DNA of 64,000 nt from the NCBI GenBank assembly GCA_030654835.1, contig JAURWS010000060.1:62001-126000 (forward strand), read 5' to 3'. Source of the stretch: Gammaproteobacteria bacterium (GTDB lineage Bacteria; Pseudomonadota; Gammaproteobacteria; Pseudomonadales; Pseudohongiellaceae). Within the stretch, counting starts at the first letter, position 1. Every line of letters starts with the position of its first letter. The notes beneath the pieces are model-generated. The model saw only the letters and a program-made list of their open reading frames with translations. It was not told the DNA's origin and did no database searches. Positions 1 to 10,694 of this stretch are shown here, one piece after another. The position numbers were made by a program, and so were the translations under genes.

Positions 1-614
1 AGCTGGCTTGGACGATCACAGCGAATGGCGTGACCAAAATTGCTTATGGCACACTGGCTCGTGATTACGTGATCGACAACGTGGTGATTGCGTCTGAAAC
101 CGGCTCCCTCGGAGCCGGTACCAGCAGCCCTGAATCACGCTCCAACGTACCACCTGTCGTGACAGTACAGGGTGATCGCGTCGGTGACGAGATCGTGCGC
201 ACAATCCGAGTTGGTGAACCGCTCGTCCTGACCGCCAAAGTCGATGACGACGGTCTGCCCAAACCTTCAGCTTCCCGCGGTCCGCGTACTCCGGAGACTG
301 AGCTGCGTCGCATAATGCGTCCGCCCACAAGAATTACTGTGGGTAAGGTGAATGGTCTGTTCCTGTCCTGGAACGTGTATCGTGGTGCTGGCAAGGTGAC
401 GTTCGATCCTCCTCAGGTCAAGCCCTGGGAAGATACCCGTACCGATGCCAACTCTCCGTGGGGCGCATTGTGGGTTCCACCAGCGGTTCCGGCAGATGGC
501 ATGTACAACACATCTGTCACCTTCGATGAGCCAGGAACTTATGTTCTGTGGGCCAGAGCGGATGATGGTGGTTTGTACCACGATCAGTGGGTAACGATTA
601 ACGTCACTCCCTGA
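1..614 (+). CDS. C-terminal part of an unknown protein with an Ig-like end domain (partial)
   Basis: The reading frame is open from the window edge (frame beginning at base 3) to a TGA at 612-614, so this is the 3' end of a longer gene. A GTG at 30 could act as a start, but the frame continues upstream with plausible protein. The last 100 residues are rich in beta-strand-type residues (WNVYRGAGKVTFDPP, then a TSVTFDEPGTYVLWARADDGG segment) and look like a secreted immunoglobulin-like or PKD-like domain ending in WVTINVTP. I do not recognise the family and assign no function. A strong hairpin terminator follows at 636-671. Confidence 0.6.
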   Translation, partial: LAWTITANGVTKIAYGTLARDYVIDNVVIASETGSLGAGTSSPESRSNVPPVVTVQGDRVGDEIVRTIRVGEPLVLTAKVDDDGLPKPSASRGPRTPETELRRIMRPPTRITVGKVNGLFLSWNVYRGAGKVTFDPPQVKPWEDTRTDANSPWGALWVPPAVPADGMYNTSVTFDEPGTYVLWARADDGGLYHDQWVTINVTP

Positions 615-635
615 TTCAGCTGAGTAAAGAATGAG

Positions 636-671
636 AAAGGGCATGTACCTGACGGTACGTGCCCTTTTCTT
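636..671 (+). terminator. Rho-independent terminator after the first gene
   Basis: A 14-base arm AAAGGGCATGTACC (636-649), a TGAC loop and the arm GGTACGTGCCCTTT followed by a T-rich stretch form a strong stem with one mismatch. It lies 22 bases after the stop codon. Confidence 0.85.
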
Positions 672-845
672 TTGGAGCGTGGTTTCACGACAAGGGAGCG
701 CTATTGATGAGGCGAATTCTGCCGATGCTGGCCATGCTGGGAGAGGGTCAGCACGCAAAAGCTGATCCCTCTGACATTGATCATGGTCGGTGTTTCGGGG
801 GGGGGGCCTGACTACTTGAAGATCGCCCTTTTCCTGCGCCCAAAT

Positions 846-883
846 AAAAAGGTGGTGTCACCCGTTAATGACACCACCTTTTT
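846..883. terminator. Bidirectional terminator between the first gene and the cold-shock gene
   Basis: Perfect 15-base arms AAAAAGGTGGTGTCA (846-860) and TGACACCACCTTTTT (869-883) around an 8-base loop. The A/T ends make it a U-tailed terminator in both directions; its main user is the minus-strand cold-shock gene ending at 939. The rest of 615-938 holds only a weak bulged hairpin (about 742-772) and a run of ten G at 797-806; no gene seen. Confidence 0.85.
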
Positions 884-938
884 ATTGCGTTAGCAGCTTT
901 TGCGAATCGAAGCCGTCACAGAGGACGGTGCGACGCAA

Positions 939-1148
939 TCAGCAGGCTACGACGTTCTCGGCCTGTGGGCCTTTCTGACCTTGAGTCACGGTGAATTTCA
1001 CCTGTTGGCCTTCTGCCAGAGTTTTGAAACCGCTGTCCTGAATGGCGCTGTAGTGAACGAATACGTCCGGGCCATTGGCCTGAGAAATGAAGCCGAAGCC
1101 TTTTGATTCGTTGAAAAATTTAACCTGGCCAGTCACTGTGTTTGACAT
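939..1148 (-). CDS. CspA-family cold-shock protein
   Basis: A 69-residue single cold-shock domain, the usual family length. It shows RNP1 (KGFGFI, residues 16-21) and RNP2 (VFVHY, residues 29-33), the aromatic single-strand nucleic acid-binding motifs of CspA proteins, which act as RNA chaperones in the cytoplasm. It is a lone gene with a perfect terminator 56 bases downstream. The leader is long and AT-rich (about 1149-1250), as is common for csp mRNAs, whose leaders often control temperature response; I could not define a cold box. Which Csp paralogue this is cannot be said. Confidence 0.93.
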   Translation of the reverse strand: MSNTVTGQVKFFNESKGFGFISQANGPDVFVHYSAIQDSGFKTLAEGQQVKFTVTQGQKGPQAENVVAC

Positions 1149-1378
1149 TTTGTAGTCCTGTATTTCTAAAATAATAAAAAGATTTTTTGATTCATCGGTT
1201 CATTCACGCGCAGGCGTCAAGGACTGAGAGAATCGGTAGCATAAGAATTCGAATATAAAATATGAGATACAGAACGAGGACTTAACGGCGGGGCATCGAT
1301 TTGCAGTACATAAATATAGCCGCTATTCAGGCTGGCCGCGAGTATACGGGGTAAATGCGCCAAGTCAAACCTTTATTT

Positions 1379-1427
1379 GCAAACAACCCGGGAGCAGTGT
1401 TGTCTGCAACCGGGCTGTATTGTTTGC
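1379..1427. repeat. Imperfect inverted repeat between csp and the NHL gene
   Basis: GCAAACAACCCGG (1379-1391) pairs with CCGGG (1410-1414) and TTGTTTGC (1420-1427), with a five-base bulge. It lies just past the stop of the minus-strand NHL gene and could end its transcript, but there is no T tract. The gap 1149-1448 otherwise holds only the csp leader. Confidence 0.3.
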
Positions 1428-1448
1428 TGGAGCGCAAAGGCTCCGGTG

Positions 1449-2528
1449 TTACTGGGTTTTACGGGTGTAACGGACGAGCTGGCGTGGACCTACTTCTGCC
1501 CCGTAGATGTTGCCCGCTGCATCGGCAGCAACGCCTTCTGCGGCGCTCGTCCCGCCTGGGTTCTGCTCTGGATCGGGAATGAAGGAGATCACGTGTCCGG
1601 TGATGGCACTGCCTACCCGTATGCCACGACGCCAGCCTGGGTTGGAGACGGCACTGGATTCGGAGTCTGCAGCGTACAAGATGTCATTCTTGTCGATGAA
1701 GATACCGCTCAGGCGACCGAACTGCTTCCACTCGGTGATGAACGTGCCATCCTGTTCGAATATCTGGATGCGCACATTGCCACGGTCGGCAACAAACAGG
1801 CGGCCTCTGGAGTCGAAGGCCATGCTGTGGGGTGTGCGGAACTCACCCGGTGCCGTGCCAATGCGGCCCCAGGACTCCAGGAAGCGGCCCGTTTTGTCAT
1901 ACTTGGCGATGCGCGCGACTGTATCCCAATCTGCGGTGGCGCCCTGCCCACTATGGCCTTCGGCGATGTAGATGTCACCATTCGGCGCAGTGATCACGTC
2001 ATTCGGTTCGTTGAGCAGGGCGCCGCCGACACCATCTCCGGCCACGCCAGGCTGGCCAAAGGTTATCAGTACTTCGCCGGTCGCGCTGAATTTGTAGACC
2101 GCGTGGCCCTTGCCCGCAGCGCTGGGGTTGGCGGCCAACTCGTTGGCGTTGGCCGCTCGACCATCGGTGACCCAGACGTTGCCTTCGGCGTCCACGTGAA
2201 TCCCGTGCGGGAATATGAACATGCCGCCCCCAAAGCTGGTGAGGATGTTGCCGTCTTTGTCGTACTTGACGATTGGATCAACGTCGGAGCCAGCACAGCT
2301 GTTGGCGCTGCAGCGCTCGGCCACCCAGATGGATTCGCCGTCCGGGTCAATATCCACGGCACTGGTTGAGCCCCATTCACGGTCGCCGGGAAGATCGAAG
2401 AAGTCTGTATCGGCATCGTAAGGGTTGGGGTGTTCGTTGGTAGGATTGATCGTCAGTTGGGCCTGCAGGCCTCCGCTGATCAACAACAAACTGACAAGTG
2501 CCCAGCGGGCCTTCTGTGGCGTAAACAT
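1449..2528 (-). CDS. Secreted NHL-repeat six-bladed beta-propeller protein
   Basis: 359 residues. The N-terminus has a charged start, a hydrophobic stretch (ALVSLLLISGGLQAQ) and an AQA-type cleavage site, so export to the periplasm is likely. The mature part is built from repeated blades with NHL-type signatures such as FPHGIHVDAEGNVWVTD, LNEPNDVITAPNGDIYIAE and FRTPHSMAFDSRGRLFVAD. This resembles the propeller of peptidyl-alpha-hydroxyglycine alpha-amidating lyases and other NHL proteins. Propellers of this type bind ligands or act as lyases or lactonases; the substrate cannot be read from sequence. It stands alone, between the csp gene and the fisR-like regulator. Confidence 0.75.
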   Translation of the reverse strand: MFTPQKARWALVSLLLISGGLQAQLTINPTNEHPNPYDADTDFFDLPGDREWGSTSAVDIDPDGESIWVAERCSANSCAGSDVDPIVKYDKDGNILTSFGGGMFIFPHGIHVDAEGNVWVTDGRAANANELAANPSAAGKGHAVYKFSATGEVLITFGQPGVAGDGVGGALLNEPNDVITAPNGDIYIAEGHSGQGATADWDTVARIAKYDKTGRFLESWGRIGTAPGEFRTPHSMAFDSRGRLFVADRGNVRIQIFEQDGTFITEWKQFGRLSGIFIDKNDILYAADSESSAVSNPGWRRGIRVGSAITGHVISFIPDPEQNPGGTSAAEGVAADAAGNIYGAEVGPRQLVRYTRKTQ

Positions 2529-2654
2529 GTCGTGCTCCTATTCTTATTGGTATGGGATCTAGCAGGTGCCTGGATTATAAGCCGCTCGAATGGTTACAAA
2601 CCATGCCTTAAGAGAGCGGGATTGCACCCCCTTTCATTCGTAACCCGCTTGGGA

Positions 2655-3944
2655 TCACCGCAATTTCCGATAGAGCGTGCGCAAGGAGATGCCGAGATGG
2701 TCGGCAACAGCCTGCTTATCCTCCTTGAACTCCGTGAGCAGGCGGTGAATGTGTCCGCGCTCAACGGATCTCAGATCCACCGGCGTGTCGGCTCCGGGTT
2801 GTTCACCGTCCAGGCAATCCCGCAGCAGGTCGGCATCGATGCGCGTCGTCGCGCTGAGCAGGATGGCGCGCTCGAGAATGTTGCGCAACTCGCGGATGTT
2901 GCCGTGGAAGGGGATGCTCTGCAGCAGGGTCTGAGCATCCGTTGTCAGGGTGTATGGTTGCTGCGGCGCTATTTTGGCCAGCAACGACTGGGCCAGCAAA
3001 GGGATATCCTCAACACGTTCACGCAGGGCGGGCAGATGAACGGGGAACACGTTGATGCGGTAGTAGAGATCTTCCCGGAATAATCCCTTCTGGACCATCT
3101 CCTTGAGATTTTTGTGAGTGGCGCAGATCAGGCGGAAGTCTGCTCGCAGAGCTTCGACGCTACCGACCGGACGGTACGTGCCGGTCTCGATCAGGCGCAG
3201 GAGTTTGACTTGTTGCGACAGAGGAATGTCTCCGATCTCGTCCAGAAAGAGAGTGCCGCCATTGGCGGCATCCACCAGGCCCTGTTTGTTGAAAGTCGCT
3301 CCGGTAAATGCGCCCTTGGTGTGTCCGAAGAGTTCGCTCTCGAAGAGCGTCTCCGTCAGCCCCGCACATTCGACAGTCACGAAGGGCATGTCCTTGCGCA
3401 AGCTTGCGCGATGAATGGCCCTGGCCGCCAGTTCCTTGCCGGTGCCGGACTCGCCAAGCAACAGCACGGAGGCGTTACTGGGGGCGACGCGATTGATCAT
3501 CTCGATCAGTGTATTGAAGCGCGCGCTTGTGCCGACCATTAGCTCGCTGCTGGCTTGTGCGCTGGCATGGGCGACGGGTTTGAGCAGCTCTACAAAATAG
3601 CGAAGTTCCCCGTCGTCACCGAAGATAGGCAGCATTTCAACGTCGACGTGCTCGCGGCCGCGTGGCGTGTTATGGATATGCAGCACCTTTTCGCGGTGAC
3701 CGGATTTCCGGCAGGCTACCAGCGGGCATGACTCGCCAGCCTCGTCGCAGGGTTTGCTGTAGTGGTGCGATACCTGATAGCAGAAGGCTTTGGCGGAGGT
3801 ATCGATGTGACCAAAGGTGCGAGTATAGAGGTCGTTGGCAGCCAGAATCTGATAGCTGCTGCTGACGAGAATGGCTGGGTAGTCGAACCCTTCCAGCATG
3901 CCTGCGCTGGAGTGAAAATTTTTGTCGGAACTGATGATCTGCAT
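2655..3944 (-). CDS. fisR: FisR-type sigma54 activator of sulfide oxidation genes
   Basis: 429 residues from the ATG at 3944. Order: N-terminal sensor domain (PAS-like), AAA+ domain with Walker A GESGTGKE, the sigma54-contact loop GAFTGA and Walker [12 protein letters not shown], then a Fis-type helix-turn-helix ending [20 protein letters not shown]. The sensor domain has cysteines at 55, 66 and 73, the same spacing as Cys53/64/71 of Cupriavidus FisR, which senses sulfane sulfur. A longer start at 4004 is possible but would place operator-like palindromes inside the gene, so I chose 3944. Divergent from the persulfide dioxygenase and SQR genes, which it very likely activates. Role by analogy; motifs are direct. 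Confidence 0.85.
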   Translation of the reverse strand: MQIISSDKNFHSSAGMLEGFDYPAILVSSSYQILAANDLYTRTFGHIDTSAKAFCYQVSHHYSKPCDEAGESCPLVACRKSGHREKVLHIHNTPRGREHVDVEMLPIFGDDGELRYFVELLKPVAHASAQASSELMVGTSARFNTLIEMINRVAPSNASVLLLGESGTGKELAARAIHRASLRKDMPFVTVECAGLTETLFESELFGHTKGAFTGATFNKQGLVDAANGGTLFLDEIGDIPLSQQVKLLRLIETGTYRPVGSVEALRADFRLICATHKNLKEMVQKGLFREDLYYRINVFPVHLPALRERVEDIPLLAQSLLAKIAPQQPYTLTTDAQTLLQSIPFHGNIRELRNILERAILLSATTRIDADLLRDCLDGEQPGADTPVDLRSVERGHIHRLLTEFKEDKQAVADHLGISLRTLYRKLR

Positions 3945-3949
3945 AGTTG

Positions 3950-4025
3950 TGTCAATATTGACAAAGTGACGTGTCGTTATTGTCTGAAGTATTGGCTGGC
4001 GCACTCCAGGTTGTCAATCCTGATC
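3950..4025. promoter_or_regulatory. Three operator-like palindromes upstream of the sulfide operon
   Basis: A perfect 14-base palindrome TGTCAATATTGACA sits at 3950-3963. Related copies matching 10 of 14 positions are at 3972-3985 (22 bases on, about two helical turns) and 4012-4025. They lie roughly 70-145 bases upstream of a sigma54 promoter, the usual distance for an enhancer-binding activator, and overlap the leader of the regulator gene, which would allow autoregulation. Binding by the FisR-like protein is inferred. Confidence 0.6.
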
Positions 4026-4090
4026 TGGTACGATTTTGAAAAAGGCTTATCTATCAATCAGGTGCGCGACTTATGCAAGTCTACGCGAGC

Positions 4091-4107
4091 TTGGCCCGTG
4101 AATTGCT
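4091..4107 (+). promoter_or_regulatory. Sigma54 (-24/-12) promoter of the pdo-sqr operon
   Basis: TTGGCCCGTGAATTGCT matches the TGGCAC-N5-TTGC consensus. The invariant GG (4093-4094) and GC (4105-4106) are separated by exactly 10 bases. It lies 45 bases before the ATG at 4152 and is downstream of the palindromes at 3950-4025. Confidence 0.75.
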
Positions 4108-4151
4108 CTTTTCTTATCAAGAATCAAACCTAACAGGAGAGGAATGCCAAT

Positions 4152-5042
4152 ATGACCACCTTACCGTTCGTGCCAGACCTGCAAGTGCAACCACAGGTTT
4201 ATCACTTCTTCGATGAGCCAACCAATACCTTCAGCTACGTCGTCAAGGACCCCAACTCCGACGCCTGCGCAGTAATAGATTCGGTCATGGACATCGACTA
4301 TGCGGCCGTGCGCACCAGCTATTCCGGTGCCGACAATATCATTGCGTTCATTCGTGAGAAGGGCTGGAAACTGGAATGGATCATCGAGACCCATGTGCAC
4401 GCCGATCACCTATCGGCGGCTCCCTACATTCAGCAGCACCTTGGCGGCAAACTGGGCATTGGTGATCGCATTACAGTTGTGCAGGAAACCTTTGCCAAAA
4501 TCTTCAATGAAGGCGCCGAGTTTCAGCGTGACGGCTCGCAGTTTGATCGACTTTTCGCGGACGGAGACAGCTATCAGATCGGTACCATGGTGGCATATGC
4601 TCTGCACACCCCCGGTCACACGCCAGCGTGTATGACGCACGTGATCGGGAATGCAGCCTTCGTCGGTGATACAGTGTTCATGCCTGACAGCGGTTCGGCT
4701 AGAGCAGACTTCCCGGGGGGTGATGCCCGCACACTTTATCGATCCGTGCACAGAGTGCTGGAGTTGCCCGATGCGACGCGCCTGTTCATGTGTCACGACT
4801 ACCCGGAAGGGCGTGCGGAAGCGTGGGAGACCACGGTAAAAGAAGAGCGTGATCACAACGTGCACGTCAATGATCGAATCTCGGAGGACCAGTTCGTAGC
4901 TATGCGCGAGGCTCGCGATAAGACGCTCGACATGCCGAGACTGATCCTGCCATCTTTGCAAGTGAACATGCGGGCAGGGCACTTGCCCCCAGCCAATGCC
5001 GGCGGTCAGGTTTTTCTGAAATTGCCGGTAAACGTGCTGTAA
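4152..5042 (+). CDS. pdo: Persulfide dioxygenase (ETHE1-like metallo-beta-lactamase fold)
   Basis: 296 residues. Metallo-beta-lactamase fold with the THVHADHLSAA motif (His81, His83, Asp85, His86), then HTPGHTPACMTHVIGN, FVGDTVFMPDSG and a late MCHDYPEGR with the last histidine. In the ETHE1/PDO family these hold one iron and oxidise glutathione persulfide to sulfite. An AGGAGAGG ribosome-binding site precedes the ATG. It is first in a two-gene unit with the SQR fusion 35 bases downstream, so SQR would make the persulfide that this enzyme consumes in the cytoplasm. The regulator and sigma54 promoter next to it support the assignment. Confidence 0.88.
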   Translation: MTTLPFVPDLQVQPQVYHFFDEPTNTFSYVVKDPNSDACAVIDSVMDIDYAAVRTSYSGADNIIAFIREKGWKLEWIIETHVHADHLSAAPYIQQHLGGKLGIGDRITVVQETFAKIFNEGAEFQRDGSQFDRLFADGDSYQIGTMVAYALHTPGHTPACMTHVIGNAAFVGDTVFMPDSGSARADFPGGDARTLYRSVHRVLELPDATRLFMCHDYPEGRAEAWETTVKEERDHNVHVNDRISEDQFVAMREARDKTLDMPRLILPSLQVNMRAGHLPPANAGGQVFLKLPVNVL

Positions 5043-5077
5043 TATGACCACATACTTTTGCAGGAGACGGAGAGCAT

Positions 5078-6766
5078 ATGATTATTAAAAAAGTAAACGA
5101 AGGTTTCGCAGTCGCCGAACAACTGAACGTCAGCGATGTTGCCGATCTGGCGGCACAAGGCGTCAAGAGCCTTATTTGCAACCGACCCGATGGCGAAGTT
5201 GCCGGGCAGCCGTCCTATGCTGAAATCGCGGCTGCAGCGCAACAGCAGGGGATGAGTATTCGTCATGTGCCAATCGTGTCCGGACAGTTTGGTCCGGCCG
5301 ATGTGCAGGCATTCGGTGCGGCGCTCGCTGAGCTGCCGCAGCCAATTGTTGCCTACTGCCGTACCGGTACCCGATCGATCAATCTATGGGCGCTCGTGCA
5401 GGGCGGCAAAGGCATGCCCGGTGCGGACATCCTGAGTGTGGGCAATGCTGCAGGTTATGATCTGAGCGATTGCGTGCGGCGCGCCGAAGCGACGGCATCA
5501 GCACCGCAGGCCCAGACTTCAGCTTCTTTAGCACGCCACTTCAGTGTCGTGATTATCGGTGCCGGAGCCGGTGGTATCAGCACCGCATCCAGTTTGCTCA
5601 AGCGTAAACCAGATCTGCAGATCGCCATCATCGACAAGGCGCAGAAGCATTACTACCAGCCCGGCTGGACCATGGTCGGCGCCGGCGTCTTCCAGAATAC
5701 GGACACCGAACGTGACATGGCTCCCTTGATTCCTCGTGGGGTAACCTGGATACAGGCGGCCGCGCAGGAATTTTCCCCGGGACAGAATCGGGTGACGCTG
5801 GATGATGGCACTGTCGTCAGTTATGAGCGTATGGTTGTCGCTTGCGGTATCAAACTGAACTGGGCTGGAGTCGAGGGGCTCACCGAGTCTCTGGGGCGCA
5901 ATGGCGTCACGTCAAACTATCGCTACGATCTCGCGCCTTATACCTGGAAACTAGTGCAGGGACTGAAATCTGGGCGCGCGGTGTTTACTCAACCTCCGAT
6001 GCCGATCAAGTGTGCAGGCGCGCCGCAGAAGGCGCTCTACCTCTCTTCCGATCATTGGCTGCGACAGGGCGTGCTGAGCAATATAGACGTTCAGTTCTAT
6101 AATGCTGGGGCCGTGTTGTTCGGCGTGAAGGACTATGTGCCAGCGTTGATGAAGTATATCGAGCGTTATCACGCCAAACTCAACTTCAATCACCGTTTGA
6201 ATAGAGTGGATGGCGAAGCAAAGACTGCCTGGTTCGAACGTACCGATGCGGATGGACAGAAGAGTGTCGTCGAGACTCACTTCGACATGATTCACGTGTG
6301 TCCTCCACAACAGGCGCCCGATGTCATTCGCAGCAGCACGTTGGTGGACGCTGCGGGTTGGGTAGATGTCGATCAGGAAACGCTGCGTCACAAAAAATAC
6401 AGCAACATCTGGTCACTGGGCGATGTCATGAATGCGCCCAATGCCAAGACCATGGCTGCCGCGCGCAAGCAGGCCCCAGTGGTTGCACACAATCTGCTGG
6501 CCGATATGGGCGTCACGCGCAGCACAGCACGCTATGATGGCTACGGTTCCTGTCCGCTGACTGTCGAGAATGGCAAGATCGTGCTCGCCGAGTTTGGCTA
6601 TGGTGGCAAGCTCCTGCCCAGTTTCCCTGAGTGGGTAATCAAAGGCACCGAGCCGACTCGTCTCGCGTGGATTTTGAAGAAAGACATGCTGCCGCCGATT
6701 TATTGGCACGCTATGCTCAAGGGCCACGAGTGGATGGCAGCGCCCAAGCTGGACAGTAAGGAGTAA
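5078..6766 (+). CDS. sqr: DUF442 sulfurtransferase-like domain fused to sulfide:quinone oxidoreductase
   Basis: 562 residues in two parts. Residues 1 to about 115 are a DUF442 (TIGR01244) domain with a rhodanese-like active loop YCRTGTRS (Cys94). From about residue 155 an FAD enzyme follows: dinucleotide motif VVIIGAGAGGIS, VACGIKLNW, and the two redox cysteines of type II SQR in IKCAGAPQK (Cys312) and YGSCPLTV (Cys492). SQR oxidises sulfide at the membrane, passing electrons to quinone and sulfane sulfur to an acceptor. DUF442 may relay the sulfur to glutathione for the neighbouring dioxygenase (inference). In the bigR-type operons DUF442 is instead fused to the dioxygenase. AGGAGACGGAG precedes the ATG. 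Confidence 0.87.
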   Translation: MIIKKVNEGFAVAEQLNVSDVADLAAQGVKSLICNRPDGEVAGQPSYAEIAAAAQQQGMSIRHVPIVSGQFGPADVQAFGAALAELPQPIVAYCRTGTRSINLWALVQGGKGMPGADILSVGNAAGYDLSDCVRRAEATASAPQAQTSASLARHFSVVIIGAGAGGISTASSLLKRKPDLQIAIIDKAQKHYYQPGWTMVGAGVFQNTDTERDMAPLIPRGVTWIQAAAQEFSPGQNRVTLDDGTVVSYERMVVACGIKLNWAGVEGLTESLGRNGVTSNYRYDLAPYTWKLVQGLKSGRAVFTQPPMPIKCAGAPQKALYLSSDHWLRQGVLSNIDVQFYNAGAVLFGVKDYVPALMKYIERYHAKLNFNHRLNRVDGEAKTAWFERTDADGQKSVVETHFDMIHVCPPQQAPDVIRSSTLVDAAGWVDVDQETLRHKKYSNIWSLGDVMNAPNAKTMAAARKQAPVVAHNLLADMGVTRSTARYDGYGSCPLTVENGKIVLAEFGYGGKLLPSFPEWVIKGTEPTRLAWILKKDMLPPIYWHAMLKGHEWMAAPKLDSKE

Positions 6767-6814
6767 TGATGAAGCGGGCGGAAATGATGACGGCGCCCGA
6801 TTGAACATTCACGA

Positions 6815-7309
6815 ATGAACTACCACACTCATGTCAGAAAACGCTGGAAGCTGAACGAAGCAGCGGGCGCTGAGGCGTTCAGTCTCCCAGAGAGTCAGTT
6901 TGCAGAGCTCGTGGAGCAAAGCGATTGTGTGGTAGAGCGCTGGCAAGGCAAACCCGGCGGGAAATTGTCGGGGTTTCTGCTGAGCATCGGTGCAGGCAGG
7001 GCTGTCGAGAACTTTGGCTATATGTGGTTTCAGACGCGGTTTGACAACTTCCTGTATGTCGACCGCGTTGTGATGGTAGCTGACGCTCGGCGCCGAGGGA
7101 TGGCGACCGCGATGCTAATGGAGGTGTTGCAGTGGTGTCGCGAGCGTGGCATCGACAACCTCGTCTGTCAGGTGCGCGACAGGCCTGCCAATCCCGCCGG
7201 ACACGCACTCTGCAAAAAGCTTGGTTTTACACCTCTCGAAAGCGTGATGCTGCCTTCCCGCGACATCGTCACGATGTATCAGCGTTCCACCGCGATCGCC
7301 ACACCCTGA
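6815..7309 (+). CDS. GNAT-family N-acetyltransferase
   Basis: 164 residues. The central part has the GNAT core: FLYVDRVVMVADARRRGMATAMLMEVL contains the acetyl-CoA pyrophosphate loop of type RxxGxA, followed by NPAGHALCKKLGFTPLESVML near the end. The first 40 residues are less typical. Substrate unknown. It starts 48 bases after the SQR fusion on the same strand and may be read with it, but nothing in the sequence ties it to sulfide. Its 3' end overlaps the convergent thiolase gene by 31 bases. Confidence 0.75.
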   Translation: MNYHTHVRKRWKLNEAAGAEAFSLPESQFAELVEQSDCVVERWQGKPGGKLSGFLLSIGAGRAVENFGYMWFQTRFDNFLYVDRVVMVADARRRGMATAMLMEVLQWCRERGIDNLVCQVRDRPANPAGHALCKKLGFTPLESVMLPSRDIVTMYQRSTAIATP

Positions 7310-8457
7310 CCACCACCGATGCACAAGGTCGCCAGTCCTTTTCGCACATCACGCTTCACCATTTCATGCAGCAGTGTCACGAGTACCCGGCAACCGGATG
7401 CACCGATGGGATGGCCCAGCGCAATAGCGCCACCATTGACGTTGACCCGGCTGACATCCCACTGCAGCTCCTGTGATACCGCCAGTGCCTGGACCGCAAA
7501 GGCTTCGTTGGCCTCGATCAGATCCAGATCGCCGATCGACCAGCCAGCCTTGCTGAGACAGCGGCGCGTAGCCGAGACCGGGCCAATCCCCATGATGGAT
7601 GGATCGACGCCGGCACTCGTCCAGGCACGGATGCTGGCCAGCGGCGTCAGGGAGAGTTGTTTCAGCATGACGGTATTACACAGCACGACGACCGCTGCGC
7701 CGTCGTTTAGACCTGAGGCATTGCCTGCGGTGACGGTGCCATCAGTCTTGAAGGCGGGTTTGAGGCGCGCCAGCAGTTCGGCGCTGCTGTCGGGGCGTGG
7801 CCCCTGATCCTGATCAACAATCAACGCGTTACCTTTGCGCTGAGAAATGCGCAGCGGAATGATCTCGTCAACGAAGCGCCCCGCACTCATGGCTGCGACA
7901 GCCTTGCGTTGTGAGGCGAGCGCGAATCCATCCTGTTGCTGGCGAGAGATGCCGTACTTCTGGGCAAGATTCTCAGCGGTGATGCCCATGTGATAACCGT
8001 TGAAGGCGTCGATGAGTCCGTCGTGCAGCATGGTGTCGATCAACTGCCAGTGGCCCATCGTCTGTCCTTGCCGCGAGTGCGGCAGCACATGCGCAGACTG
8101 ACTCATGCTCTCCATGCCTCCCGCGACCACGAGCCGAGCATCCCCCAGCGCAATCGCCTGTGCGCCAAGATGAACCGCCTTGAGTCCCGAGCCGCACACT
8201 TTGTTGATGGTCATGGCGGGTGTCGTGATGCCGATGCCAGCGCTGAGACTGGCCTGCCGCGCCGTATTCTGCCCGCAGCCCGCCGAGAGAACATGCCCAA
8301 GCATGACCTCATCAACGAGCGCCGGATCAATGGCATGCCGTTCCAGCAACTGCCGAATAACCTGACTCGCCATCTCCACGGCAGACAGATCCGCCAAGGT
8401 CCCATTGAAGCCGCCAATCGCGCTACGTCCGGCTGCGGCTATGTATACTTCGTGCAT
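7279..8457 (-). CDS. Acetyl-CoA C-acetyltransferase (thiolase)
   Basis: 392 residues, the standard length for biosynthetic or degradative thiolase II. Active-site cysteine in NKVCGSGLKAV (Cys88), the NEAFAVQAL loop, the histidine motif GGAIALGHPIGASGCR and the C-terminal cysteine in LCIGGGQGVA are all present. It interconverts two acetyl-CoA and acetoacetyl-CoA in the cytoplasm. Acetyl-CoA synthetase lies downstream on the same strand across a 190-base gap containing a hairpin repeat, so shared acetate/C4 metabolism is plausible. AtoB and PhaA cannot be told apart here because there is no phaB or ato partner next to it. Confidence 0.9.
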   Translation of the reverse strand: MHEVYIAAAGRSAIGGFNGTLADLSAVEMASQVIRQLLERHAIDPALVDEVMLGHVLSAGCGQNTARQASLSAGIGITTPAMTINKVCGSGLKAVHLGAQAIALGDARLVVAGGMESMSQSAHVLPHSRQGQTMGHWQLIDTMLHDGLIDAFNGYHMGITAENLAQKYGISRQQQDGFALASQRKAVAAMSAGRFVDEIIPLRISQRKGNALIVDQDQGPRPDSSAELLARLKPAFKTDGTVTAGNASGLNDGAAVVVLCNTVMLKQLSLTPLASIRAWTSAGVDPSIMGIGPVSATRRCLSKAGWSIGDLDLIEANEAFAVQALAVSQELQWDVSRVNVNGGAIALGHPIGASGCRVLVTLLHEMVKRDVRKGLATLCIGGGQGVAIAVER

Positions 8458-8507
8458 GCTCTGGCCCCACAGGATTTATGTATCTGACGATTCCACAGAA
8501 CGTGATC

Positions 8508-8619
8508 AGACAGGGGTTGGGTGCTCACTGACATGACCGTCGCCAGCATGGATGCTGGCGTCGAGCCCCCATGGATGGGTTCACGGCGTGTCATGGCAGT
8601 GAGTACCCAATCCCTGTCT
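8508..8619 (+). repeat. Conserved-core, variable-stem hairpin repeat, copy A
   Basis: Left arm 8508-8537 pairs with right arm 8590-8619 (30 bases, three mismatches, two of them compatible with G-U). The 52-base core (8538-8589) contains CATGGATG, CGAGCCCCCATGGATGGG and ends TTCACGGCGT. Three more copies with related cores but unrelated arms are in this window. It lies between the start of the thiolase gene and the end of acs. Confidence 0.85.
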
Positions 8620-8647
8620 TACCCACACCTCTGTGCAATTCAAAAAA

Positions 8648-10585
<1,938 letters not shown>

Positions 10586-10694
10586 CGAATAATTCCTTGC
10601 TAAGTCTTATGACGAGCAAGGAGTTTTAGCAGGTTTTCCTGAGCGAGTAAATTGTGCTGGTTCGATCTCTGCAGCCCGTGTGAAGGGCATCAGA

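Noticed and set aside
797-806. Run of ten G as a possible phase-variable tract
   Set aside because: It is in a gap with no gene or promoter that it could switch; may also be an unreliable base count.
1379-1427. Hairpin as a terminator of the NHL gene
   Set aside because: Stem is bulged and lacks a T tract; kept only as an inverted repeat.
3945-4004. Longer N-terminus for the FisR-like regulator
   Set aside because: It would run through a perfect palindrome and shift the sensing cysteines away from the positions of FisR.
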